64,000 bases of DNA, taken from the NCBI GenBank assembly GCA_902826695.1, contig CADEFU010000011.1:1-64000 (forward strand). Direction: 5' to 3'. Source of the stretch: an uncultured Alphaproteobacteria bacterium. Lineage in GTDB: Bacteria; Pseudomonadota; Alphaproteobacteria; Micropepsales; Micropepsaceae. Of this stretch, positions 55,552 to 64,000 are shown piece after piece. Under the pieces are notes generated by a model. The model had not been told where the DNA came from. It did no database searches and worked only from the letters and a program-made list of their open reading frames with translations. The translations under genes and the position numbers were made by a program. Position 1 is the first letter of the stretch; every line of letters starts with the position of its first letter.

Positions 55552-56826
55552 ATGTCGCTTCAAGACGTTATGAAGCTCCAAGACCTAAAGACGAAATCCC
55601 CGGCCGCCCTGCTTGAGCTCGCCGAGGAGCTGAAAATCGAAAACGCCTCAGCGATGCGCAAACAAGACATGATGTTTGCGATCCTGAAGCAACTCGCCGA
55701 GCAAGAGGTCGAAATCACCGGCTCCGGCGTCGTGGAGGTTCTGCCCGACGGTTTCGGCTTCCTTCGCGCACCGGAATCGAACTACCTGCCCGGCCCGGAC
55801 GACATCTACGTCAGCCCCACTCAGATCCGTCGCTTCGCGCTGCGCACCGGCGACACGGTCGACGGCCCCATCCGCGGCCCCAAAGACGGCGAGCGCTACT
55901 TTGCGCTGCTCAAGGTCAACAAGATCAATTTCGAAGACCCCGAAAAGCAGAAGCACAAGGTCCACTTCGACAACCTGACGCCGCTCTACCCCGACGAGCG
56001 CCTGCGCATGGAGCTCAACGATCCGACGGTGAAAGATCGCTCAGGGCGCGTCATCGACATCGTGGCGCCGATCGGTAAAGGCCAGCGCTGCCTCATCGTG
56101 GCGCCGCCTCGCGTCGGCAAAACGATCCTGCTGCAAAACATCGCAAAGGCCATCGCCGCCAATCACCCTGAGTGCTTCCTGATCGTTCTCCTGATCGACG
56201 AGCGCCCGGAAGAAGTCACCGACATGCAGCGCACCGTGAAGGGCGAGGTCGTCTCCTCGACATTCGACGAGCCCGCATCGCGCCACGTCGCTGTCGCCGA
56301 AATGGTTATCGAAAAGGCCAAGCGTCTGGTCGAGCACGGCAAGGACGTCATCATCCTGCTCGACAACATCACCCGCCTCGGCCGCGCCTACAACACCGTC
56401 GTTCCTTCCTCGGGTAAGGTCTTGACCGGCGGCGTCGATGCGAATGCTCTGCAACGTCCCAAGCGGTTCTTCGGTGCGGCGCGTAACATCGAAGAAGGCG
56501 GCTCGCTCACGATCATCTCGACCTCGCTGATCGACACCGGCAGCCGCATGGACGAAGTCATCTTCGAAGAGTTCAAGGGCACGGGTAACTCCGAAATCGT
56601 CCTCGACCGCAAGGTTGCCGACAAGCGCGTCTTCCCCGCGATCGACATTTTGAAGTCCGGCACCCGCAAGGAAGAACTGCTGACCGATAAGGTCACGCTG
56701 CAAAAAATGTACGTACTGCGGCGCATCCTGAACCCGATGGGCGCAACGGATGCGATCGAATTCCTGCTCGACAAACTCAAGAGCACGAAGACGAACAGCG
56801 AGTTCTTCGACGCGATGAACACGTAA
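55552..56826 (+). CDS. rho: Transcription termination factor Rho
   Basis: 424 residues. An N-terminal helical part ([20 protein letters not shown]), a cold-shock RNA-binding motif with DGFGFLR, then the RecA-like helicase with Walker [12 protein letters not shown] and [12 protein letters not shown], and [20 protein letters not shown] (the R loop) near the end. It ends untranslated transcripts. Normal length for the family. Confidence 0.97.
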   Translation: MSLQDVMKLQDLKTKSPAALLELAEELKIENASAMRKQDMMFAILKQLAEQEVEITGSGVVEVLPDGFGFLRAPESNYLPGPDDIYVSPTQIRRFALRTGDTVDGPIRGPKDGERYFALLKVNKINFEDPEKQKHKVHFDNLTPLYPDERLRMELNDPTVKDRSGRVIDIVAPIGKGQRCLIVAPPRVGKTILLQNIAKAIAANHPECFLIVLLIDERPEEVTDMQRTVKGEVVSSTFDEPASRHVAVAEMVIEKAKRLVEHGKDVIILLDNITRLGRAYNTVVPSSGKVLTGGVDANALQRPKRFFGAARNIEEGGSLTIISTSLIDTGSRMDEVIFEEFKGTGNSEIVLDRKVADKRVFPAIDILKSGTRKEELLTDKVTLQKMYVLRRILNPMGATDAIEFLLDKLKSTKTNSEFFDAMNT

Positions 56827-56839
56827 TAAGGGGCGGGGC

Positions 56840-57391
56840 TTGGCGACGTTCGATCACTACGAACCAGCCACGCTCCGCATGCCCGGCCTGACACTGGAAC
56901 CGCTGCGTGTTGCGCATGCGGCGGAGACGTTCGGCCACCTCTGCGACCCCAGCCACTATCGGTTCATCCCGCAAAGTCCACCGGACTCGGTCGAGATCGT
57001 ACGGCAGCGCTACGCGCGGCTGGAATCTTGCCGCTCGCCAAACGGCGAGCAACTCTGGCTGAACTGGGCCATCCGCGTCTCGACTGGCGAGGCAGCAGGC
57101 CTAATCCAAGCGACGGTACTTCCCGAGCGCCGCGGCATCCTGGTTTACGAGCTCTTCAAACCGTTTCAAGGGCGGGGCGTTGCGACCGACGCTTTGCGCA
57201 CGGTACTCCACCACCTGACGGCCAAAGCCGCGCTCACGGCCGCGACCGCGCGGGTCGATACGCGCAATCAAAAGTCGATACGGCTCCTCGAGAGATTGGG
57301 CTTTGATCGCAAGCGTCTCATAAAGGACACTGGAGTCTTCAAAGGCACAACGAGCGACGAGTACGAGTACGAACGAATCTTGGCGTCATGA
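56840..57391 (+). CDS. GNAT-family N-acetyltransferase
   Basis: 183 residues from a TTG at 56840 that has AAGGGG upstream; an ATG at 56879 (MPGLTLEPLRV) is an alternative start. The RimJ/RimL-like GNAT layout is seen: TLEPLRVAHA, then YELFKPFQGRGVATDALRTV, which is the acetyl-CoA P-loop (QGRGVA), and NQKSIRLLERLGF. The substrate is not known. It overlaps yjbQ by 4 bp (ATGA). Confidence 0.85.
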   Translation: MATFDHYEPATLRMPGLTLEPLRVAHAAETFGHLCDPSHYRFIPQSPPDSVEIVRQRYARLESCRSPNGEQLWLNWAIRVSTGEAAGLIQATVLPERRGILVYELFKPFQGRGVATDALRTVLHHLTAKAALTAATARVDTRNQKSIRLLERLGFDRKRLIKDTGVFKGTTSDEYEYERILAS

Positions 57392-57801
57392 AACTCACCA
57401 CCACGACCATCGCCGTCCGCACCAAAGGCCCTGGCCTCACCAACATAACCGCCGAGGTCGCGCGCGCGCCTTCAGGCGGAAGTGATGGTCAAATCACGCT
57501 GTTCATCCGCCACACCTCGGCCTCGCTCACGATCCAAGAGAACGCAGACCCCGACGTCCTCGCCGACCTTGAAACATTCATGAAAAAGCTCGCGCCCTGG
57601 GACGAGCGCCTCTACCGCCATAGAACGGAAGGCGCGGACGATATGCCGGCCCACATCCGCGCCGCCCTAACCGCAACCACCCTGACAATTCCCGTTGTCG
57701 CCGGCCGCCTTGCGCTGGGTACCTGGCAGGGCATCTACGTCTGGGAACATCGCGCCGAACCGCAAAATCGCGAGGTTGTGTTCCAGCTTCTCCAGGCGTG
57801 A
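57388..57801 (+). CDS. yjbQ: YjbQ family protein (UPF0047)
   Basis: 137 residues, typical. TLFIRHTSASLTIQENADPD and DMPAHIRAALTATTLTIPV, then LGTWQGIYVWEHR, are the YjbQ signature. E. coli YjbQ has weak thiamine-phosphate synthase activity; its physiological role is not settled. It overlaps the GNAT gene by 4 bp. Confidence 0.92.
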   Translation: MKLTTTTIAVRTKGPGLTNITAEVARAPSGGSDGQITLFIRHTSASLTIQENADPDVLADLETFMKKLAPWDERLYRHRTEGADDMPAHIRAALTATTLTIPVVAGRLALGTWQGIYVWEHRAEPQNREVVFQLLQA

Positions 57802-57865
57802 CTATGACCGGCCGTCTCGGCTAATTTGCCCCCCTGGGCTGGCTCACTTGGAACCCGCAAACCTC

Positions 57866-58714
57866 ATGCGCACACTACTCGCAACCGTCCTGTGGCTGAT
57901 CGTATCGTTCTCTGCCCATGCCGACGCAATCTCGAAGGAACGCCAAGCCTATCTCGAGGGCGTGTGGAGCGGCATCTCGACCGAAGTGAACGCCAACAAG
58001 CTTTGCTCACGCACCGAACCACCCGCCGAGGCAACCGCCCTCGCAATCGAGTTCCTGCGCTCGGGCGGCGTAGCCTTCATCGACGATGGCACCGAGGCCG
58101 CTTCGCGCAGCGCCATCTCCGCGATGTCCGAAGAGAACGGCATTGTCTCGCTGACCATCAACGGTCAAGCCTGGCGCTTCCGTGCGGACACAAAGGACGT
58201 GATGTACCGCGTCCGCTCGTCCGCTTCGCTTGGCGGCGACGTCGATACGATGGTCTTCAAGCGCTGCAAGCCTGCAGCCGATCGCAGCGCCATTTCACTC
58301 GATGAGCCGGCGCTTAAATTCTTTGCGGCCGACCTTCCGGGCGACGAAGCGTTCTTCATTGACGAACGCCATGCCGCCAAAAGCGGCAACCGCTGCAGCG
58401 TCCAAGAAACGCAGTACCTGTTTTTCGTACTGATCGGACCGTCCGAATTCCGCGTCAGCCGCTGGAACAGCTTCGCCATCGCAGACAAGCTCGCCGTCAA
58501 GAAGCCGGTCAAACTTCCGCTTGATCGTGTGGCGGACTGGTTGATCGAAGAAGCCAGCGGCGACAGCAACAAGCTCGTCATCCGCATGCGCGACTACGAA
58601 GACGAAAAGGCCAAGGCGGTAACGATCACCCTCGAAGCTAGGGCCGACAGCATCACGATCCCGGAGTGGAAACGCACCTATATCCGCTGCAAAGGTTTCC
58701 AGTCCCGCAGCTAA
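57866..58714 (+). CDS. Exported protein of unknown function
   Basis: 282 residues from the ATG at 57866. Residues 1-19 are a signal peptide (LLATVLWLIVSFSAHAD). The mature part has three or four cysteines (NKLCSRTEP, FKRCKPA, GNRCSVQE, YIRCKGF) that may form disulfides and several beta strands, with no family motif. A periplasmic location is inferred. It lies 64 bp after yjbQ and 18 bp before the sorbosone-dehydrogenase-like gene. Confidence 0.65.
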   Translation: MRTLLATVLWLIVSFSAHADAISKERQAYLEGVWSGISTEVNANKLCSRTEPPAEATALAIEFLRSGGVAFIDDGTEAASRSAISAMSEENGIVSLTINGQAWRFRADTKDVMYRVRSSASLGGDVDTMVFKRCKPAADRSAISLDEPALKFFAADLPGDEAFFIDERHAAKSGNRCSVQETQYLFFVLIGPSEFRVSRWNSFAIADKLAVKKPVKLPLDRVADWLIEEASGDSNKLVIRMRDYEDEKAKAVTITLEARADSITIPEWKRTYIRCKGFQSRS

Positions 58715-58732
58715 CGCCGACGGGAGCATCCA

Positions 58733-59851
58733 ATGCACAAGGCCATCAGCCTCGCCGCAGTCCTACTGCTCGGACTAACCGCCGCTTGCGCGCAAAGCGA
58801 ACCGCAAGCAACCCAATCCAGTACAGGCGCCCTCAACGTCCAAGAGCTCGCCCGCGGCCTCGACCACCCATGGGGTCTGGCAGCCTTGCCCGATCGCCGC
58901 CTGCTCGTCACGGAACGGGCCGGCCGCCTGCGCATCCTGGGTACGGACGGAAAGCTCTCTGCGCCCCTCGAAGGCGTACCAGCCGTGCAAGCCAGAGGGC
59001 AGGGCGGCCTTCTCGACGTTGCCCTGGATCCGGATTTCAGAGCGAACCGAACGATCTACCTATCGCTCGCCGAACCGGGTGAAGCCGGCAGCTCGACCGC
59101 ATTCGTTCGTGGCACCTTGGGCGACGGCCGCATCGACAACGTAAAGCTCCTCTTCCGTCAGCAACCGAAGGTCTCAGGCGGCGGGCACTACGGCGGCCGC
59201 ATCGTCTTCACGAACGACGGCCGGCACATCTTCCTGACAACCGGTGACCGGCAGAAACTCGATCCCGCCCAAGACCTCCAAAGCCACCTCGGCAAAGTCA
59301 TCCGCCTGAACCGCGACGGTTCCGTTCCAAAGGACAACCCCTTCGTCGGTCGCGCCGACGCGAAGCCTGAGATCTGGTCCTACGGCCACCGCAACATCCA
59401 AGGCGCCGCGATCGAACCCACAACCGGCAAGCTCTGGACGATCGAGTTCGGCCCCGCCGGCGGCGACGAACTGAACACGCCTGAGCGGGGCAAGAATTAC
59501 GGCTGGCCACTCGTCAGTTGGGGCAACCACTACAGCGGCGCTGACATCCCAGACCCGCCCACGCGCCCAGACCTCGCCGACGCGGTGAAGTACTGGAACC
59601 CGACGATCGCCCCCTCTGGCATGATCTTCTACACCGGCAGCATGTTCCCAAAGTGGAAGGGCAACATCTTAGTCGCGGGTCTGGGCACACTCGGACTTGT
59701 CCGCCTCACGATCGAAAACGGCAAAGTCACAAGCGAAGAGCGCATCGAACTCGGCCGCCGCATCCGCGACGTCGAGCAAGCCTCCGACGGCGCGATCATC
59801 GTTGCGACCGACGACGACGACGGCCGCCTTTGGCGCCTAACGCCGAACTAG
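58733..59851 (+). CDS. PQQ-dependent glucose/sorbosone dehydrogenase-like lipoprotein
   Basis: 372 residues. A lipoprotein signal (LLLGLTAACAQ) is followed by a six-bladed propeller of the soluble aldose sugar dehydrogenase family (YliI/GdhB): LDHPWGLAALPDRRLLVTER, GLLDVALDPDF with the Asp, GHRNIQGAAIEP, GPAGGDELN, and NYGWPL in the later blades. Such proteins bind PQQ and oxidise aldoses in the periplasm. Whether this organism makes PQQ is not known from the window. Confidence 0.88.
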   Translation: MHKAISLAAVLLLGLTAACAQSEPQATQSSTGALNVQELARGLDHPWGLAALPDRRLLVTERAGRLRILGTDGKLSAPLEGVPAVQARGQGGLLDVALDPDFRANRTIYLSLAEPGEAGSSTAFVRGTLGDGRIDNVKLLFRQQPKVSGGGHYGGRIVFTNDGRHIFLTTGDRQKLDPAQDLQSHLGKVIRLNRDGSVPKDNPFVGRADAKPEIWSYGHRNIQGAAIEPTTGKLWTIEFGPAGGDELNTPERGKNYGWPLVSWGNHYSGADIPDPPTRPDLADAVKYWNPTIAPSGMIFYTGSMFPKWKGNILVAGLGTLGLVRLTIENGKVTSEERIELGRRIRDVEQASDGAIIVATDDDDGRLWRLTPN

Positions 59852-59853
59852 GA

Positions 59854-60657
59854 TCAGCGAGCGGTCATCCCGCCGTCCACGACGATCTCAGAGCCTGTCA
59901 TGAAGGCCGCGTCGTCCGACGCCAAGAACACGACCGCGCTCGCAATGTCTGCAGGCACACCCAACCGCCCCAGCGGATGCAGCGCGATTACGTTTGCCCG
60001 CACCTCGTTCGCGCCCCCGTTGCCGGCAGCGACGAAGTCGTCCATCACCTGCTGACCCATTTTCGTTTCGATCACGCCTGGATGGATCGAGTTCACGCGG
60101 ATCTTGAGTCCGAGCTGCGCGCACTCGAGCGCGGCACCCTTGGTCATCAACCGGACCGCACCCTTTGACGCGTTGTACGGCACGGCAAACGCAGCACCCG
60201 TTAACCCGGCGACGGACGACAGGTTGATGATCGACCCGCCACCTCCCCATTGCTGGGCGCGCTTGCCGATCGCTGGCAGCGAGGTCTTCATGCCCAAGAA
60301 CACGCCCTCGACGTTGATCGCCTGCATGTTCCGGAACTCTTCAATTGTCGTCGCGGTCATCGGCTTCAGGGAAAAGATACCCGCGTTGTTGAGCAAGATG
60401 TCGAGCCCGCCGAACCGCCGCTCTGCCTCCGCGACGACGGCCTTCCACTGCGCCTCGTCGCGCACATCGTGGTGCATATAGCCCGCCCGCGCGCCCGTTG
60501 CCGCGATCGCCGCCGCGGTCGCTTCACCGTCTGCATCAAGCACGTCGGTGATCAACACGGCTGCGCCCTCGGCCGCCAGCGCCGCTGCGGATGCGCTGCC
60601 TAGCCCCCGCGCACCACCTGTCACCAGCGCGACCCGTCCCTTGAGTTTCCCAGCCAT
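59854..60657 (-). CDS. Short-chain dehydrogenase/reductase
   Basis: 267 residues, a classical SDR: nucleotide motif TGGARGLG, NNAG, and the catalytic Ser in LSSVAG, with Tyr and Lys in PYNASKG. The late PLGRLGVPADIASAVVFLAS segment is typical of FabG-like or hydroxysteroid-type members. The substrate is unknown. A 20-bp inverted repeat lies in the 126 bp upstream, shared with the divergent HD-domain gene. Confidence 0.9.
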   Translation of the reverse strand: MAGKLKGRVALVTGGARGLGSASAAALAAEGAAVLITDVLDADGEATAAAIAATGARAGYMHHDVRDEAQWKAVVAEAERRFGGLDILLNNAGIFSLKPMTATTIEEFRNMQAINVEGVFLGMKTSLPAIGKRAQQWGGGGSIINLSSVAGLTGAAFAVPYNASKGAVRLMTKGAALECAQLGLKIRVNSIHPGVIETKMGQQVMDDFVAAGNGGANEVRANVIALHPLGRLGVPADIASAVVFLASDDAAFMTGSEIVVDGGMTAR

Positions 60658-60707
60658 GTTTCAATCCTCCGCGTGTTTCACCACTGTTCCCGCGTTTTTG
60701 GCGCAAG

Positions 60708-60727
60708 GTCAAACAAACTGATTTGAC
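60708..60727. promoter_or_regulatory. Inverted repeat GTCAAA-8 nt-TTTGAC, candidate operator
   Basis: GTCAAA at 60708-60713 and TTTGAC at 60722-60727 form a perfect dyad with an 8-nt spacer in the divergent region between the SDR gene (start 60657, minus) and the HD-domain gene (start 60784, plus). The geometry suits a dimeric regulator acting on both. No regulator gene is next to it. Confidence 0.45.
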
Positions 60728-60783
60728 GCCGCCGTGGAGTCCGGTCACGCTAACCCAACTGTGAAATTGGGAGAGCCACGAGC

Positions 60784-61386
60784 ATGGACGGGGAATCGCA
60801 AGACCGCGCCAAATACCACGCGATGACGGACAGCACGCGCGAAGACTGGCAGATCATCACGAAGCACGCGGCCCCGTTCCAGAAGGAACTGCCGAACCGC
60901 ATCGTCGCTCACCTGAACCTGCTCAAAGGCGATTGCGGTGGCTACGCGGTAGACCGCCTCGAGCACTCGCTCCAAACCGCGACCCGCGCCCATCAGGCGG
61001 GACAAGACGATGAGTACGTTGTCTGCGCGCTCGTGCACGACATTGGCGACACGTTGGGCCCGGCAAATCACGCTGACATCGCGGCCGCGATCGTAAAGCC
61101 GTACGTGTCGGAGCGAAACCACTGGATCGTCCAACACCACGGCATCTTCCAGGGCTACTATTTCTTCCATCACCTCGGTCTCGACCGGAACATGCGCGAC
61201 CAGTTCCGCGGCCACCCGGACTTCGAACCATGCGCCCAATTCTGTCACCTCTACGACCAAAACTCTTTCGACCCGGCATTCAAGTCGATGCCGTTGGAGG
61301 CGTTCGAGCCAATGATTCACCGCGTCTTCGCGCGGCCGAAAAACTCGATCTACCTGCGCAAGGACAAGCAAGCCGCCGCCGAATGA
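60784..61386 (+). CDS. HD-domain protein, PhnZ-like
   Basis: 200 residues. EHSLQTATRAHQAG and ALVHDIGDTLG, then NHADIAAAIV and HWIVQHHGIFQ, provide the His/Asp ligands of the diiron HD-domain oxygenase-like branch (as in PhnZ and TmpB), rather than the cNMP phosphodiesterase branch. PhnZ cleaves a phosphonate C-P bond; no phn gene is nearby, so the substrate here is unknown. It is followed by a small membrane protein. Confidence 0.78.
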   Translation: MDGESQDRAKYHAMTDSTREDWQIITKHAAPFQKELPNRIVAHLNLLKGDCGGYAVDRLEHSLQTATRAHQAGQDDEYVVCALVHDIGDTLGPANHADIAAAIVKPYVSERNHWIVQHHGIFQGYYFFHHLGLDRNMRDQFRGHPDFEPCAQFCHLYDQNSFDPAFKSMPLEAFEPMIHRVFARPKNSIYLRKDKQAAAE

Positions 61387-61402
61387 GGACGGCCCGCCCA
61401 AT

Positions 61403-61657
61403 ATGACGTTGATCTTCTTCGATGTACTAACGATCGCATTTGCGCTCTTTGCGGCTTGGCTGTGGCTGCAATCGAGCCGCACCAGACACCGGCGCATCTC
61501 TCGTCATGAGCAGCTCGATGCCGGCGACCTCAACCGTATCATCGTCGCCATGAACCGCTCGCAGATCGCAAATCAGCGAGCCGCGCTGGCAACTGCGGCA
61601 AGCGCCTTTACGCTCGCGCTACGCCTGCTCTTGGACCTTTTGCTGCGCTTCGACTAG
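61403..61657 (+). CDS. Small membrane-anchored protein
   Basis: 84 residues. One N-terminal span (about 3-22, IFFDVLTIAFALFAAWLWL), then a basic, then helical tail (RIIVAMNRSQIANQRAALAT, with an ALRLLLDLLLRFD ending). It overlaps the quinone oxidoreductase gene on the other strand by 4 bp. No family is recognised. Confidence 0.5.
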   Translation: MTLIFFDVLTIAFALFAAWLWLQSSRTRHRRISRHEQLDAGDLNRIIVAMNRSQIANQRAALATAASAFTLALRLLLDLLLRFD

Positions 61658-62631
61658 CCCGGGATCAAAACCAACGATCCCGTCGTCTGCCGGCTCTCCA
61701 GCGCTTGGTGAGCCTCGGCCGCCTGCGCCAAAGGAAACCGCTTCGGTTCGCTTTTGCGGATGACATTGCGCGCCACGAGATCGAAGAGCTCGCCCGCCGC
61801 CGTATCCAACTCCTCAGGCGTGGTCACATAGTTCGCCAGTGTTGGCCGCGTGAAGTACAGCGAACCCTTTTGCGCAAGCAACGCACCATCGAACGGCGGC
61901 ACTGGCCCACTCGCGTTGCCGAAGCTCACGAACATGCCCAGCGGCGACAGCGAATCCAACGTAGCCATAAACGTGTCGCGCCCGACGGAGTCGTAGACGA
62001 CCGGCACGCCCTTGCCCCCCGTGATCTCGCGAACCCGCCCCGCGATATTCTCGCGTGACGAGACGATCACATGGTGGCAGCCCAACCGCCTCGCGAGTTC
62101 GACTTTGTTGTCGCTCCCGACTGTCCCGATAATCGTGGCGCCAAGCGACCGCGCCCACTGAATGGCGATCATCCCAACGCCACCGGCAGCCGCATGAAAC
62201 AGGATCGTCGTCCCCGGCTCGACCTTGTAGGTGCGCCTGAGCAGATAGTGCGCCGTGAGCCCCTTGAGCAGGATCGCCGCTGCCACGTCGTCGCCGACCC
62301 CGTCGGGAATCTTAACCGCGCGGTTCGCAACGATGTTGTGCGCCTCGCTATAGGCGCCGATCGGCCCCGACGCATACGCAACCCGGTCGCCTTCGCGAAA
62401 GCGGGTGACCCCCGCGCCCACGCTCTCCACGACCCCCGCCGCCTCCAGGCCAAGGCCTGAGGGCAGCGGCACTTTGTAGAGTCCGGTGCGATGGTAGATG
62501 TCGATGAAGTTCACGCCGACTGCCGTGTGGCGCACGCGCACCTCGCCATCGCCCGGCGCCTTGAGAGCGATCTCCTGAAATGACAGGACATCGGGACCCC
62601 CCGTGCGTTCGAAGCGGATGGCGTGCGTCAT
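61654..62631 (-). CDS. Quinone oxidoreductase (zeta-crystallin-like, QorA)
   Basis: 325 residues. NADPH-binding AAAGGVGMIAIQWA, the GVNFIDIYHRTGLY stretch near the start, and GLGLEAAGVVESVGAG define the zinc-free quinone reductase group of the MDR family. It reduces quinones with one electron using NADPH. Single gene. Confidence 0.92.
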   Translation of the reverse strand: MTHAIRFERTGGPDVLSFQEIALKAPGDGEVRVRHTAVGVNFIDIYHRTGLYKVPLPSGLGLEAAGVVESVGAGVTRFREGDRVAYASGPIGAYSEAHNIVANRAVKIPDGVGDDVAAAILLKGLTAHYLLRRTYKVEPGTTILFHAAAGGVGMIAIQWARSLGATIIGTVGSDNKVELARRLGCHHVIVSSRENIAGRVREITGGKGVPVVYDSVGRDTFMATLDSLSPLGMFVSFGNASGPVPPFDGALLAQKGSLYFTRPTLANYVTTPEELDTAAGELFDLVARNVIRKSEPKRFPLAQAAEAHQALESRQTTGSLVLIPG

Positions 62632-62687
62632 GATACCCTCAACAGTTTTCTGGTAACAGCAAAACGAACCGCCACGTCTCCAAACGT

Positions 62688-64000
62688 TTAGGCACGCTGC
62701 GTCGGCTGCCCCTCATCCACGAATCGCGTTTTCAGCCCCATCTCGAGAGAAGCCGGATCGACGAAAGGTAGTGAGCAGGTTTGGCTCGAACACAAATAGG
62801 CGGTGACGCGGTTGTTGACTTGACCCTTGCCCGCGGCCGGATGGTTCGGCCGAAGGGCCTCGCCGGGCGCAACAATGGTGATGATCTTGTTCGGCGCACT
62901 CATGCGACGGAACACGTCGCGGAATGCGTTCACGCCCGCTTCGTTCCGCTGACCGATGATCACGATCTGCTGTGCGCGCAAAACAAAGTCGAAGCCGTTG
63001 AAGAACGTCCCGGATGAGGTCAGCTGCCGGCGGGCGTCTTCGGCGAACGCTTGCGTGAGCACGCTAAACCGCTCTGCGTAATCGATGTCGCCGGTAAACG
63101 CATTCAGCCGCACCAGCACGTGCATCATTGTGCCGTTTGCGGAAGGCGTCGCCCCGTCAGTCACCGTACGCACGCGCACGATCAAGTTCTGGGCGTCAGC
63201 TGGCGTCAGCGTGTAGCCGCCGATGTCGGTGCGCCAGAACTTGTCGTTGAGCGTTTTTGTCCACGTAAGCGCCTTGTCCAGATAGGGCTGGTGGCCCGTA
63301 ATCTCGTAGAGCGCGAGTGCAGCCCGCGCCATGTTCGCATAGTCCTCGGCGACGCCTGGCGTGCCCACCCTGCCCGCGCGATAGCTGTGCGCGAGCGTGC
63401 CCTCGCTTCCCATCGTGTCAGCGACAAACCAGAAAGCCTTCACCGCCGCGGCCTGCCAATCGGCGCGGCCGAGCGCATCGGACGCCTGCGCCAACGCGTA
63501 GATCATAAGCCCGTTCCAATCGGCGAGTACCTTGTCGTCGCGTTTCGGCTTCACCCGCTTCTCGCGCGCCAGAAACAACTTCTCGCGCAGCGCGTTCAGC
63601 TTGCCTTCCTGCACAGCCGGCAGAGGGATGGGCGCGCGGAGCCGGTGGAGGATGTTCTTGCCTTCCCAGTTCCCGTTAGCTCGCACGTCATAGACCTGCG
63701 CGAAGAGCTCCGCGTCTTTGCCCAGCAGGCTATCGATCTCGGCCTTGCTCCAAACGTAGAACTTCCCTTCTTCGCCCTCCGAGTCCGCGTCAATCGATGA
63801 AGCAAACGCGCCGCCCTCGGCCAGCATCTCGCGCAACGTCCAGCCGACGGTCTCCTCGATGCGCGCGCGATAGGTCGGGTTGCGCTGCTGCAGCCAGACG
63901 TTTGTCAAGATGTCGATCATCTGCGCGTTGTCGTAGAGCATCTTCTCGAAGTGCGGAACGAACCAACGCTCGTCCGTCGAGTAACGTGCATAGCCGCCGC
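62688..64000 (-). CDS. YyaL/SSP411-type thioredoxin-domain protein, C-terminal part
   Basis: The frame is open to the right edge, so the N-terminal thioredoxin domain and start lie outside. About 437 residues are visible: GGYARYSTDERWFVPHFEKM and MLYDNAQM at the 5' end are typical of the glycosidase-like part of the DUF255/YyaL family, followed by WNGLMIYALAQASDALGR and GVAEDYANMARAALALYE (six-hairpin glycosidase-like helices). Late Cys residues (AYLCSSQTCSLP) are conserved in the family. The function is unknown. Confidence 0.85.
   Translation of the reverse strand, partial: GGYARYSTDERWFVPHFEKMLYDNAQMIDILTNVWLQQRNPTYRARIEETVGWTLREMLAEGGAFASSIDADSEGEEGKFYVWSKAEIDSLLGKDAELFAQVYDVRANGNWEGKNILHRLRAPIPLPAVQEGKLNALREKLFLAREKRVKPKRDDKVLADWNGLMIYALAQASDALGRADWQAAAVKAFWFVADTMGSEGTLAHSYRAGRVGTPGVAEDYANMARAALALYEITGHQPYLDKALTWTKTLNDKFWRTDIGGYTLTPADAQNLIVRVRTVTDGATPSANGTMMHVLVRLNAFTGDIDYAERFSVLTQAFAEDARRQLTSSGTFFNGFDFVLRAQQIVIIGQRNEAGVNAFRDVFRRMSAPNKIITIVAPGEALRPNHPAAGKGQVNNRVTAYLCSSQTCSLPFVDPASLEMGLKTRFVDEGQPTQRA

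Overview
The window is a GC-rich, gene-dense stretch of chromosome from an alphaproteobacterium. The evidence is gene order: hemE-hemH-hemJ-rho runs one way, and a pyruvate-phosphate-dikinase regulator gene followed by maf-aroE-coaE-dnaQ runs the other. Nearby lie secB, a Tim44-like gene, mltA, a Smr-domain gene, hslVU and hisBHAF. No plasmid, phage, IS element or CRISPR array is seen. The order or genus cannot be fixed from the sequence alone.

Left part (1-17.2 kb) is accessory and metabolic. It holds a truncated exported glycine-rich/DUF11 surface protein, a P450 gene translationally coupled to an acyl-CoA carboxyltransferase, a patatin-like lipase, tRNA-Gly(GCC), several exported proteins of unknown role, an alpha/beta hydrolase with a DUF1330 protein, the threonine-to-glycine pair tdh-kbl, a Tat-type amidohydrolase, a PPOX protein and a PanE-like reductase. 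From 17.2 to 20.2 kb runs a tight forward cluster: a frameshifted prolyl-tRNA editing gene, a CnoX-like thioredoxin-TPR protein, a LON-domain protein, a Trm112-like protein, a DUF971 protein and a small membrane protein. A UbiH-type hydroxylase lies opposite.

Middle (21.6-38.3 kb): glnK-amtB with a bidirectional terminator; a redox island (NmrA-like, old-yellow-enzyme-like and SDR proteins) divergent from a TetR regulator with repeated candidate operators; a Rieske-flavodoxin fusion; a nucleoside hydrolase; dapC-like, ftsK and lolA; a putative gamma-glutamylputrescine pair (puuD-puuA) whose ribosome site sits in a perfect hairpin; and a CYTH-CHAD protein.

Right (38.5-64 kb): hisB-H-A-F divergent from hslV-hslU. 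Next is a striking protein with a prephenate-dehydratase-like cytoplasmic domain, one membrane span and an OmpA-like periplasmic domain. Then come smr, mltA, a Tim44-like gene, secB, dnaQ, coaE, aroE, maf and the PPDK regulator, all but secB on the minus strand. The 384-bp gap before hemE matches the known position of oriC in Caulobacter and carries DnaA-box-like sites, so it is the best candidate for the chromosome origin. Beyond it lie hemE-hemH-hemJ, rho, a GNAT, yjbQ, a glucose/sorbosone-dehydrogenase-like lipoprotein, an SDR, an HD-domain protein, a quinone oxidoreductase and the C-terminal part of a YyaL-type protein cut by the window edge.

The strongest candidates for something undescribed are the prephenate-dehydratase/OmpA fusion at 43.4-45.5 kb and the Rieske-flavodoxin fusion at 27.3-28.4 kb.
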